Shown piece by piece: positions 44,247-53,540 of a stretch of 64,000 nucleotides of DNA. The stretch comes from DAIOEK01 sp963721445 (GTDB taxonomy: Bacteria > Chloroflexota > Anaerolineae > Anaerolineales > Anaerolineaceae). The notes beneath the pieces are model-generated. The model did not search any database. It was given only the letters and a program-made list of their open reading frames with translations, and was not told the DNA's origin. The stretch spans positions 1 through 64,000 of the forward strand of contig CAVRIZ010000007.1 of the NCBI GenBank assembly GCA_963721445.1, read 5' to 3'. Numbering within the stretch: the stretch's first letter is position 1; each line of letters opens with the position of its first letter. Both the position numbers and the translations under genes were made by a program.

Positions 44247-45664
44247 TGGAATTGCGTTTCGATTAATGCGTAATAGTCTGCCTCAGTGATTGGCTTTCCA
44301 GTTTCGTTATCCAGTAATTCACCTTTTTTGATCCGGGCCAGGAGATATTCCCGTATGGGAATATCTTTTTCAAGTGCTTCAGACACCAACTCTGCCCCTT
44401 TTTTGTATCCGATCAAGGGATTTAATGCAGTGATGATGATCGGATTGTAATCCACCCAATGTTGCAATTTAGTGGTGTTGGCTGTAATCCCCCGCACGCA
44501 TTTTTCATCAAATGCCTTCACACTATTAGTGATCAATTCGATCATGTCGAAGAGGTTCGTAGCGATTACAGGCATCATCACATTCAGTTCCAACTGCCCT
44601 GCCTGCGCGGCGAGCATGACTGTCGTATCACAACCCATTACTTGATACATTACAAGGTTGAGCATTTCTGCCATCACCGGATTTACTTTTCCGGGCATAA
44701 TGCTGGATCCGGGTTGGACGGATGGCAATCGGATCTCATCCAAACCTGTGGTTGGACCGGAGGATAACAGGCGGAGGTCGTTCGCTATTTTTGTCAGGGT
44801 GATGGCAAGCGTACGCAGAGAGGCAGATAGATCAGCGAAATCTGCCATCGATTGCATGCTTTCGAATAAATTGTCTGCCAGGTTCAGCTTAAAACCGCTC
44901 AGGTCCGACAAAGCGTTTACCATTCGAACTGAGTATTCAGGATGGGTGTTTAATCCAGTACCGACTGCTGTCCCACCTATACCCAATCTGGATAACCCAT
45001 CCATTGTCTTATGAATTCGTTCCAGATCCCGCTCAACCGCAGTAGCATACGCTCCAAATTCATCGCCTAGGTGAATCGGAGCGGCATCCTGCAGGTGGGT
45101 TCGTCCTGATTTTCGAATGGCCGCAAATTCTTTCGCTTTTTGATGAAGACCATCCGCCAGGTTTTGAAGCGATTCAAACATACCGGGTAATAAATAAAGA
45201 CTGGCAAGCCGGATGGCAGTCGGAATCACATCGTTGGTCGATTGTGCCATGTTCACATCATCATTCGGATGGATCAGGTATTCGCCGCGGGAACCTCCCA
45301 GTATTTCAGTTGCCCGGTTGGCGATTACTTCATTCACATTCATGTGATGGCTGGTTCCTGCGCCAGCCTGATAGGGATCCACAACAAACTGATCATTGAA
45401 TTGTCCGTCTAGAATTTCCTGGCATGCCTGGATAATCGCTTGAGCTTTGGTATTGGATAAAGATCCCAGATCTTGATGTACTCGTGCAGCACAGTATTTG
45501 ATCCAGACCACAGCCTGGCAATACGCCCAGACAGGTTTCCGACTGCTGATCTGAAAATTATCAATAGCGCGTTGTGTTTGTGCACCATAATACCTGTCAA
45601 AAGGAACCTGAACTTCGCCCAGGCTGTCTGATTCGATCCGGTAAGGTATGTGCAATTCTGGCAT
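44243..45664 (-). CDS. aspartate ammonia-lyase / class II fumarase family enzyme
   Basis: 473 aa. The N-terminus RIESDSLGEVQVPFDRYYG and QAGAGTSHHMNVNEVIANRA, GRTHLQDAAPIHLG and MLAAQAGQLELNVMMP read more like aspartase. The GSSIMPGKVNPV loop and VTALNPLIGYKKG-like tail (here ITALNPLIGYKKG) are shared with fumarase. Aspartase (aspartate to fumarate plus ammonia) is preferred. It is convergent with purB, whose product releases fumarate, though the link may be accidental. Confidence 0.78.
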   Translation of the reverse strand: MPELHIPYRIESDSLGEVQVPFDRYYGAQTQRAIDNFQISSRKPVWAYCQAVVWIKYCAARVHQDLGSLSNTKAQAIIQACQEILDGQFNDQFVVDPYQAGAGTSHHMNVNEVIANRATEILGGSRGEYLIHPNDDVNMAQSTNDVIPTAIRLASLYLLPGMFESLQNLADGLHQKAKEFAAIRKSGRTHLQDAAPIHLGDEFGAYATAVERDLERIHKTMDGLSRLGIGGTAVGTGLNTHPEYSVRMVNALSDLSGFKLNLADNLFESMQSMADFADLSASLRTLAITLTKIANDLRLLSSGPTTGLDEIRLPSVQPGSSIMPGKVNPVMAEMLNLVMYQVMGCDTTVMLAAQAGQLELNVMMPVIATNLFDMIELITNSVKAFDEKCVRGITANTTKLQHWVDYNPIIITALNPLIGYKKGAELVSEALEKDIPIREYLLARIKKGELLDNETGKPITEADYYALIETQFH

Positions 45665-45713
45665 GGTCTTATCCCTTTACAGTTGACACGTTGCTTCTTG
45701 CCTATAAAATTAT

Positions 45714-45743
45714 AGCTCTCCCACGGAAATCCATGAGAGAGCT
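45714..45743 (-). terminator. terminator of alaS
   Basis: A 30-base imperfect palindrome (AGCTCTC...GAGAGCT with an inner CATGG/CCGTG pairing) lies 22 bases past the alaS stop. On the minus strand ATAATTTTAT follows. It also lies just upstream of the next minus-strand gene. Confidence 0.65.
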
Positions 45744-45764
45744 TTGTTCTACGATTTTAAATTA

Positions 45765-48495
45765 TTATTTGTTAGCCGATTTTTGCTTGATCAAAGCAAT
45801 AGTCTCTTCGATCGCCTGCGGCAATTTCGTCGCATCTTTTCCGCCTGCTTGTGCCAGGTTCGGTCGACCTCCACCGCTACCGCCAATCCATTGGGCAGCT
45901 TGTTTGACAAATTCCCCAGCGTGAAATCCCTGTTTGACCAGATCATCTGTAACTGAGCAGATCAACATTGGTTTTTCCTCAAGGACACTTCCGAGTAACA
46001 GAACACTGCTTGGGTATTTCGACCGGTAAATGTCGGTCAAAGATCTCAAAGTATCCGCGTCAATACCATCCAACACTGTGCCGAAAACAGCCACACCATT
46101 GATCAGTTCGGTATTCGCCATTTTCTCTTCAAATTCAGACCGGGCTGATTTTTGTTTTAACCCGGATATCAGTTTCTTGAGCTGGTTTTGTTCTTCGATC
46201 AGCTGTTCCACCTTGACTGGAATCTCATCTGTGCTGCTCAATAATGAGCCTGCAGTCCGACGGAGCAATTGCCGGTGATGTTTCACTAAATCATAGGCAG
46301 CTCGGCCAGTGATCGCTTCAATTCGACGCACACCTGCCGCTGCACTTCCCTCACTGGTAATAAGAAAAAGACAGATGTCTCCGGTCTCATCCACATGGGT
46401 GCCCCCACACAATTCATAGGAAATTCTTTCCTCATCCCCAATGGAAATGGTCCGAACATCCTGGCCATACTTCTCGCCAAATAAAGCTGTCGCACCGTCT
46501 TTGAGAGCATCCTGTAACGATTTGACCTTCACGGTTAACGGATAGTCCCGGAAGATATCCTCATTCACACCCGCTTCGATGGCTTCCAATTGGGCAGGCG
46601 TCACCGCTTCCGGATGATTAAAGTCGAAGCGTAATTTATCCGATGCCACCAAAGAACCTGCTTGTACGGCATGTCCGCCGAGAATTTTGTGCAGCCAGGT
46701 GTGAAGCAAATGCGTTGCAGTGTGATTGCGCCGGATATCCTGTCGTCTTTGATCGTTTACGCTTGCTTGAACCTTATCACCTATACGCAATATCCCAGAT
46801 TCTAGTATGCCGCCATGAACGATCATTCCCGCTGCTGGTTTGCGCATGGAATTTACTTCGAATCGTCCCGTTCCGCCGATGATCCATCCTGTATCAGATA
46901 CCTGTCCGCCTGACTCAATATAGAAGCAGGTTTCGGGAAGTACTACGTCTGCGCTTTCTCCCGGTTTTATTTCAGTAACGCTCTTTCCATCTTTGACGAT
47001 CGCAAGGATGGAACCCTCAACCATTAATCGTGAGTAAGGATCATATCCAATTCCATCGGAACCAATTAATTTCTTCTCCTTCAATTCATCAACGAGGTCA
47101 CGGTATATCTCAACGTCATCTCCACCCATCAATCCCATGGCTTTCCCGCCACCGGACGCAATTCGATGATAATCAGACGAACTTGCGAAACCATCTCCAT
47201 CAACATCCATGTCAATCTCACGTAAGACATCCCGGGTCAGTTCCAATGGAAGGCCGTGAGTGGCGTATAAATCAAATGCTTTCTCACCATCAAGGACTTT
47301 TACCCCAGCATTCTTCATCTCGTTTACGATATCATCTAGTTGTGCTAAACCGGCTTCCACAGTGCGGTGGAAACGCTTCTCTTCACGGGTCAATACATCC
47401 AGAATGGTCGTCTTATTCTTCTTGAGTTCCGGGTAGGCATCACCATAAATTTCCACCACACCTTCAGCCACCTTTGCTAAAAACGGTTTATGCAAACCAA
47501 TTTTTCCACCAAAACGGGATGCCCTTCGGATAATCATTCGGCAGACATAATTCCGGCCGGTATTTCCGGGGACAACCCCATCCGCGATCAAAAAGGCACT
47601 GGTTCGAGCATGGTCAGCGATCACCCGGTATGGGGTAAGTGAGTTCATCTCGCTCATGATCCGTATGACCGGTCATTTTCTGAGTGATCTGAAGAAGGGG
47701 AAACAGCAAGTCTGTTCGGTAATTGGAATTTACATTTTGCAGGATGGAAACAACTCGATCCAAACCCATACCCGTATCTACGTGCTTGGCAGGGAGTGGT
47801 TCAAGCTGAGTCGCGTTGATTCGATTATATTGAATGAACACGAGGTTCCACAGCTCAAGATACCGGGTACAATCACCATTTACCCGGCAGATATGTCCTG
47901 GCTCATCTTGTTTGTTACAACCGTCGGGACCGCGATCAATATGGATCTCACTGCACGGACCACAAGGACCCGTTTCAGCCATCTCCCAAAAGTTATCTTT
48001 CCTGCCGCCCGTTATAACATGCTCGGATAGCATTCCCGGTTGCTCCAACCAGGCTTCCCGGGCTTCACTATCCATTGGGACATCCCCTTTATCGTCCATG
48101 AAATAGGTCGCCCACAATTTGTCTTGTTCAATTCCCCAAACATTGGTTAATAATTCCCATGCCCAGGAAATTGCCTCTTTTTTGTAGTAATCTCCGAATG
48201 ACCAATTTCCCAGCATCTCAAAAAAGGTGTGGTGGGTATCGTCTCTTCCCACATCGTCCAGATCATTATGCTTGCCGGCAACGCGCATGCATTTTTGGGA
48301 ATTGACCGCTCTATTGTATGGCCTTTGATCAGTACCCAGGAAGACATCTTTAAACTGAACCATGCCTGCGTTAGTGAAAAGCAAGGTTGAGTCTCCTCCT
48401 GGAACCAGAGAGGCGGAGTGAACAAAAGTGTGCCCTCTATCCTGAAAAAATTGGATGAACGATTGGCGTATCTCCGAACCAGATAAAGGCTTCAT
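45765..48495 (-). CDS. alaS: alanyl-tRNA synthetase (frame broken)
   Basis: The N-terminal part from ATG 48495 carries the class II core: GHTFVHSASLVPGGDSTLLF, ARKHNDLDDVG-like (here AGKHNDLDDVGRDDTHHTFF) and the aminoacylation end. The frame stops near 47633. The rest, in the other frame, begins PYRVIADHARTSAFLIADG (the conserved AlaS segment) and contains the editing HTATHLLH, ELCGGTHV and the C-Ala GGSGGGRPNLAQAGGKD. Removing one base of the TT (minus strand) at 47637-47638 joins them as DELTTPYRV. Corrected length is 909 aa. It is essential for life, so a real break is unlikely. Confidence 0.95.
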
Positions 48496-48541
48496 TCTTA
48501 CTCCTGCGGAATTTCAAAGATGATGGCAAATTAATGATGCA

Positions 48542-48570
48542 ATTATAGTGGACAAATACTTGCTTTTCAA
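48542..48570 (-). promoter_or_regulatory. promoter of alaS
   Basis: On the minus strand, TTGAAA (48565-48570) and TATAAT (48542-48547) are exactly 17 bases apart, 47 bases before the alaS ATG. Confidence 0.78.
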
Positions 48571-48647
48571 TCATTCCAATTATTTGCTCGAACCATTTTT
48601 GTTTTTCTGGAAAAAGAAGATCCAGTATCCTGTACTATAATGGTACG

Positions 48648-50228
48648 ATGCAAAACCAACCGAGAGCTCTTCCCAATTGGTCATTATTTGTGGTTGTTTT
48701 CATCTCCGGTTTGACGTCCCTGGGGATTGAAATGGCAGCTTCCAGGCTACTGGGCAATGTGTTCGGCTCCAGCAACCTGGTCTGGGCGAGCATCATCGGT
48801 CTGATCTTGATCTATCTGACAGTTGGATATTTCATCGGTGGTCAATGGGCGGATCGCACACCTGAACCTGCCTTGTTTTGCAAGATCCTGATCTGGGCAG
48901 GTTTTTCCAGCGTCTTGATCCCAGTGGTAGCTCAACCGATCTTGCGATTCGCAGCGAACGCGTTCGACCAATTGCAATTGGGTATCCTGGCAGGATCCTT
49001 TGTCTCAGTCATGATTCTACTTCTTATCCCGATGATCCTGCTCGGTACGGCTTCACCCTTTGCCATTCGGTTATCCGTCCATGAAACATCATCTACAGGA
49101 AAAGTGGCAGGCAGGATCTACGCGATATCCACGTTAGGATCCTTTATTGGTACCTTTTTACCTTCCTTGATCCTGATTCCCTTGATCGGCACCTATCGAA
49201 CCTTCGTTGTATTTGGAACCCTCCTAATTTTGGTGGCCTGGTTTGCATTGGTATCCATTTACGGATGGCGAAAAGCGTTACCCTATGCAATTCTGATTAT
49301 TATCAGCTTGATCCTGCTCTGGGTTGGTCCGATTGGTTCGATCAAGAAATCGGCTGGACAGGTTTTCGAAACCAAATCGCAATACAACTATGTTCAGGTT
49401 TTGGAAGACAGAGGATTATTCATGCTTCGGCTGAATGAAGGTCAGGGAATTCATTCGGTGTATAAAAAAGACCAGGTGAATTTCTACGGACCCTGGGAGC
49501 AATTCCTGGTGGGTCCTTTCTTCAACACACCGGATTATCCGATCGAGAATGTCAAATCCATTGCCATTGTGGGGCTTGCAGCCGGAACAACAGCCCGGGC
49601 GGCAAGCGAGGCGTTTGGACCGATACCGATTGATGGCTGGGAAATTGATCCTGCAATTATTAATGCCGGTCAGACCTACTTTGGAATGACCGAACCCAAT
49701 CTGACTGTTTTTGCACAGGATGGCCGCTGGGGATTGGAAAAAAGTCCACGGAAGTACTCCCTTATCGCCATCGATGCGTATCGTCCACCCTATATACCAC
49801 CTCACCTCACAACCCGGGAATTTTTTCGGATCGTGTATGATCACCTTGAGGAAGATGGAGTGGCCGTGATTAACGTGGGAAGAGCGCCAACGGACAGACG
49901 GTTAATTGATGACTTATCAGCCACCCTCCTGGCCATTTTCCCGAATGTACACATCATGGATCTTCCAGAAACATTCAATTCGATCATCTTCGCCACTCGC
50001 CTTCCGACATCGGATGGGAATCTTCTCCAGAATTTCGTATCGCTATCCAAAGACCCATCAACCTCGCAGGTCTTACTGGAGACAATGCAGATTACACTTG
50101 CGAATCTGCAACCGATTCCGATAACTGGAACTGTTTATACCGATGACACTTCCCCGGTGGAATGGGTAACCAATCGTATGGTCCTAAATTTCATTCTATC
50201 CGATGACATCACCACTCTTCAGGAATAA
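48648..50228 (+). CDS. membrane-anchored spermidine-synthase-like protein
   Basis: 526 aa. The first 230 residues form about seven or eight TM segments, beginning FISGLTSLGIEMAASRLLG, a pattern seen in fused MFS/spermidine synthase-like proteins. The soluble half has a Rossmann methyltransferase/aminopropyltransferase fold: VGLAAGTTARAASEAFGP near residue 310, GWEIDPAIINAGQTYFG near 330 and LIAIDAYRPPYIPPHL near 375. The function of the membrane type is not known. A TATAAT at 48636-48641 sits six bases before ATG, so a leaderless mRNA is possible. Confidence 0.83.
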   Translation: MQNQPRALPNWSLFVVVFISGLTSLGIEMAASRLLGNVFGSSNLVWASIIGLILIYLTVGYFIGGQWADRTPEPALFCKILIWAGFSSVLIPVVAQPILRFAANAFDQLQLGILAGSFVSVMILLLIPMILLGTASPFAIRLSVHETSSTGKVAGRIYAISTLGSFIGTFLPSLILIPLIGTYRTFVVFGTLLILVAWFALVSIYGWRKALPYAILIIISLILLWVGPIGSIKKSAGQVFETKSQYNYVQVLEDRGLFMLRLNEGQGIHSVYKKDQVNFYGPWEQFLVGPFFNTPDYPIENVKSIAIVGLAAGTTARAASEAFGPIPIDGWEIDPAIINAGQTYFGMTEPNLTVFAQDGRWGLEKSPRKYSLIAIDAYRPPYIPPHLTTREFFRIVYDHLEEDGVAVINVGRAPTDRRLIDDLSATLLAIFPNVHIMDLPETFNSIIFATRLPTSDGNLLQNFVSLSKDPSTSQVLLETMQITLANLQPIPITGTVYTDDTSPVEWVTNRMVLNFILSDDITTLQE

Positions 50229-50229
50229 T

Positions 50230-50889
50230 ATGAATCAGAAACCATTCCTTATATCCCTCGTCGGATGGCTCATCACCATCATAACGCCATTTGTATTGCT
50301 GCTAACAGCGGTCCGCCTGATGATGACACCGATGTTACTTAATCTGGAATATCATATGCCGGGTTTTCCGGAAGATCCTTACGGGTTTTCACTGCAAGAA
50401 CGACTGAAATGGTCCAAAGTATCCATGGAATATCTTTTGAATCAAGACCCGATAGATTTCTTCTCTCCATATCATCTTTCGGATGGCTCACCTCTCTACA
50501 ACGAACGGGAGCTTTCCCATATGGATGACGTAAAGCAAGTGGTAGCCGTAGGTAGGAAAGTTTGGCTGGGTATCCTGGCGATTTTTATCGGCCTATCAGT
50601 ATTATTAACTGTCCTGGGGCATCAACAGACATGGCGCAGCTCAATCCGTTGGGGCGGCTGGTTGCTGATTGGTTTGATGGTTGCGTTATTACTTTCCATT
50701 GTCATCAGTTTCGACCAACTATTCACCCAGTTCCATAATCTTTTCTTTGCCAGCGGAACATGGACCTTTTATTACTCTGACACCTTTATAAGGTTGTTCC
50801 CCATTCGTTTCTGGCAGGATTGTTTTATTTATTCGGCTGTACTTTCCGTTGTGGCAGCCATTCTCTTCATCCGAATCGGTCGAAAGTAA
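50230..50889 (+). CDS. TIGR01906/DUF1461-like integral membrane protein
   Basis: 219 aa with about five hydrophobic segments (residues 8-30, 110-130, 140-160, 175-190 and 195-215). The extracytoplasmic stretch after TM1 holds YNERELSHMDDVKQV, the conserved core of this membrane family, whose function is unknown. The start is ATG 50230, one base after the upstream stop; an in-frame start at 50203 overlaps the previous gene. It is translated with the spermidine-synthase-like gene. Confidence 0.78.
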   Translation: MNQKPFLISLVGWLITIITPFVLLLTAVRLMMTPMLLNLEYHMPGFPEDPYGFSLQERLKWSKVSMEYLLNQDPIDFFSPYHLSDGSPLYNERELSHMDDVKQVVAVGRKVWLGILAIFIGLSVLLTVLGHQQTWRSSIRWGGWLLIGLMVALLLSIVISFDQLFTQFHNLFFASGTWTFYYSDTFIRLFPIRFWQDCFIYSAVLSVVAAILFIRIGRK

Positions 50890-50893
50890 AACA

Positions 50894-50930
50894 AAAAATG
50901 GCTTCCCCTGAAAAGGTGGAAGCCATTTTT
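50894..50930. terminator. bidirectional terminator
   Basis: The 13-bp stem AAAAATGGCTTCC/GGAAGCCATTTTT (894-906 with 918-930) is flanked by A and T tracts and lies between two convergent genes, so it can end both. Confidence 0.88.
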
Positions 50931-50944
50931 GATTCTAACCTAGA

Positions 50945-52154
50945 TCAGGCGCCAAATTTATTCAGCCGCTGAGAATATCCCAGGGCGAGTGACATTACGT
51001 CCAGCGCCGGGAAAGTTCCCAGCCCGCCTCGACTGCATGCGCGTTCGCCAAATTGGCTCTGGTCATCCGGGCGCATTGTTGCGGGGGCAGAAAGCAGGAA
51101 TGGCACTGGGTGCCAGGAGTGCGACTTCATCTTCGCAGGTGTTGAATGATCCCCAGTGATCATCAAGACATCCGGTTTGAGTTTCAATAATCCAGGCAAT
51201 GCTTCATCAACAGTTTCGATGACATGTACTTTGGCGGAGAAATTTCCATCCTCCCCGTAGCTGTCAGTCTTTTTGATGTGGATGAAGAAGAAATCATATT
51301 TATCCCAATTCTTTTCAACCGCTGCGAATTCGTCAGCTGGTGTCTCCCCCTGGAATTCAACCACATCCATACCCACCAGTTGAGACACGCCGCGATACAT
51401 GGGATACACTGCCACACACGCTGCTTTGAGTTGATAACGGTCCGCATAACTCTCCAGTGCTGGATCAGTAGCAAAGCCGCGCAATGTCAGCGCGTTAGCC
51501 TTTTGGTTCGCTTGCAAGTAATTTTCTAGCTTCAGCGATCCATTGGTTGTACAATTCGGCCGCTTTTTCGGCTGCTTTCGTTTTTGCTTTCGCCGGCAGA
51601 GGGGCAACTCCAACTTTCTGTGGATCTGTTTCTTCAATATTTGGATCCAATCCTTCGCCACGCATAACGACCGCAAATCGATATTCCTTAACGTGGTTTA
51701 CTTCAATTTTTACCCCGGGTAGAGTAATCGCCTTTAATTTTTCGACAATTACGGCCGCTTCTTCGCTTGGTATTCGTCCTGCCCTACGATCGATAATGAT
51801 GCCATCCGAATCTACTGTGCAGAAGTTCCCCCGGGCGGCCACATCGCCTTTGTTCACATACATCCCCACCCCGATTGCTTCCAATACCCCTCGACCTACT
51901 TCGTGCTGAACCGGATCGTATCCGAATAAGGAGAGGTGGGCGGGACCTGAACCGGGAGTGATACCATAACTGATCGGCACAGTCTGTCCGAGAATACCGT
52001 CTTTCGCCAATTGATCCATGTTTGGAGTTTTAGCCGTTTCCAGTTCTGTCAGTCCGCCTGATTCCATTGGTAGACCGCCCAATCCATCCATGACCAATAG
52101 CACTATCTTGGATTTATTAGGAGCGAGCAAGGTTTTTTGTACTTCTGTGTTCAT
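50945..52154 (-). CDS. apgM: 2,3-bisphosphoglycerate-independent phosphoglycerate mutase, archaeal type (frame broken)
   Basis: ApgM interconverts 3- and 2-phosphoglycerate in glycolysis. The first part, from ATG 52154 with GGAGG upstream, has VLLVMDGLGGLP (metal site), ETAKTPNMDQLAKDG and GPAHLSLFGYDP (catalytic serine). It stops near 51495. The rest, in another frame, has VYPMYRGVSQLVGM, DFFFIHIKKTDSYGEDG and DVLMITGDHSTP with the last metal ligands. Removing one C (minus strand) at 51505-51506 gives SEQKANALTLRGF and 402 aa. Confidence 0.92.
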
Positions 52155-52192
52155 ACATATCCTCCGATGAGAATTGAAATTCAACATAAAAC

Positions 52193-52246
52193 TTGAGCGG
52201 ATGGGAGAACCTATTCAACTAGTCCAGGTTCTTCACGTCCGCTCAA
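52193..52246 (-). terminator. hairpin between the ABC ATPase and apgM
   Basis: A long imperfect stem: TTGAGCGGA (193-201) pairs with TCCGCTCAA (238-246), and AGAACCT (206-212) with AGGTTCT (226-232). On the minus strand GTTTTATG follows. It could terminate the ugpC transcript or act as an attenuator ahead of apgM. Confidence 0.5.
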
Positions 52247-52275
52247 TACTATATCATCCGAATAACTACAATTTG

Positions 52276-53388
52276 TTATCTGACTGCCCGTGGGTTATCA
52301 GGATCAGAGTTGGGATCGAAGATGTGGAAATTATCCATATCCAGCATCACCTGGACAGTCTCTCCCATTTGGAAGCGGGTACGGGGATCAACACGAGCTA
52401 CAAAATTGGTGTTCCCGCTCAGCATGATCAAAGAAATTTCATTACCCATTAATTCGGTTACATCCACTTTTGCCTCAATCGGAGCACCATTAATATTAAA
52501 GGGTAAATATTCCGGGTTGTGAATGTTCTCCGGACGAATTCCAAATATGACATCTTTATCCACCAAGTGTTGATAGGTATCCATCCGGCTGTCAGGAACA
52601 GGAACGACAAATGTGCCGGAATCGATCAACATTTTCCCGTCTTGTTTTCTCAGTTTGGCGGGGAAGAAATTCATAGCCGGGGACCCGATAAATCCCGCTA
52701 CGAACAAGTTCGCTGGTTTATCATACAAGGTTTGCGGCGTATCCAGTTGTTGCAAGATTCCTTTGTTCATGACGGCGATGCGTGAAGCCATGGTCATCGC
52801 TTCTGTCTGATCATGGGTCACATAAATAAAGGTTGTCTGCAAGCGCAGATGCAATTTGCTGATCTCAGATCGGGTTTGCACCCTCAATTTCGCGTCCAAA
52901 TTGGAGAGCGGTTCATCGAAGAGGAAAACTTTGGGCTCTCTCACGATCGCCCGTCCAAGCGCAACACGTTGTCGCTGTCCTCCAGAAAGTTCGCGTGGTC
53001 TGCGTTTGAGTAATAATTCTATACCAAGGGTTTGGGCAGCAGCTTCCACCCGTCTTTTGATGTCTTCCTTTGGTACCTTCCGTAATTTAAGTCCAAAAGC
53101 CATATTATCAAAGACGGTCATATGTGGATATAACGCGTAGGATTGAAAGACCATCGCAATATCTCGATCTTTCGGTGCGACATCATTCACCACGACATCG
53201 CCAATTCTAACATTACCACTGGTGACTTCTTCGAGACCAGCCAGGCACCTTAAGGCAGTTGTTTTTCCACAGCCTGATGGTCCTACCAAGACGAGAAATT
53301 CATTATCTTGGACTTCGATATTCAGATCGTTTAATGCGGTGAAATCACCAAATTTCTTGAATACATGTTCGTACGTTACGCTTGACAT
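52276..53388 (-). CDS. ugpC: sugar ABC transporter ATPase (MalK/UgpC family)
   Basis: 370 aa. Walker A GPSGCGKTTALR is near residue 37, the signature LSGGQRQRVALGRA near 135, and Walker B VFLFDEPLSNLDAKLR near 155. The C-terminal OB-type regulatory domain of MalK/UgpC/MsmK follows. Such stand-alone ATPases energise several sugar importers. No permease or binding protein is adjacent, so the cargo is unknown. The start is ATG 53388 with GGAGGAAA upstream; 20 upstream in-frame residues are unlikely. The gene symbol marks the family, not the substrate. Confidence 0.88.
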   Translation of the reverse strand: MSSVTYEHVFKKFGDFTALNDLNIEVQDNEFLVLVGPSGCGKTTALRCLAGLEEVTSGNVRIGDVVVNDVAPKDRDIAMVFQSYALYPHMTVFDNMAFGLKLRKVPKEDIKRRVEAAAQTLGIELLLKRRPRELSGGQRQRVALGRAIVREPKVFLFDEPLSNLDAKLRVQTRSEISKLHLRLQTTFIYVTHDQTEAMTMASRIAVMNKGILQQLDTPQTLYDKPANLFVAGFIGSPAMNFFPAKLRKQDGKMLIDSGTFVVPVPDSRMDTYQHLVDKDVIFGIRPENIHNPEYLPFNINGAPIEAKVDVTELMGNEISLIMLSGNTNFVARVDPRTRFQMGETVQVMLDMDNFHIFDPNSDPDNPRAVR

Positions 53389-53540
53389 TGTTTCCTCCGT
53401 TTCGTTCGTATATGGTGATTTAATTATAATGCAAATGCCAATAGACATGAACCTAAATACGAATCATCTTTGCCTTCTTTATATATCTCCTTCCGCTAAA
53501 TATGAATGAGATTTCGTCAGGATTGGTTTACAATTAACCC

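Noticed and set aside
44243..45664. Calling this gene fumarase FumC outright
   Set aside because: Several motifs (QAGAGTS, GRTHLQDA, AAQAGQLELNV) are nearer to aspartase, so it is left as family level.
47614..48495. A short stand-alone AlaS paralogue next to alaS
   Set aside because: The two parts overlap, do not duplicate each other and join into one full AlaS by removing one base.
51495..52154. A separate short phosphatase before the mutase
   Set aside because: It carries only the N-terminal ApgM motifs, and the remaining metal ligands are in the next frame.
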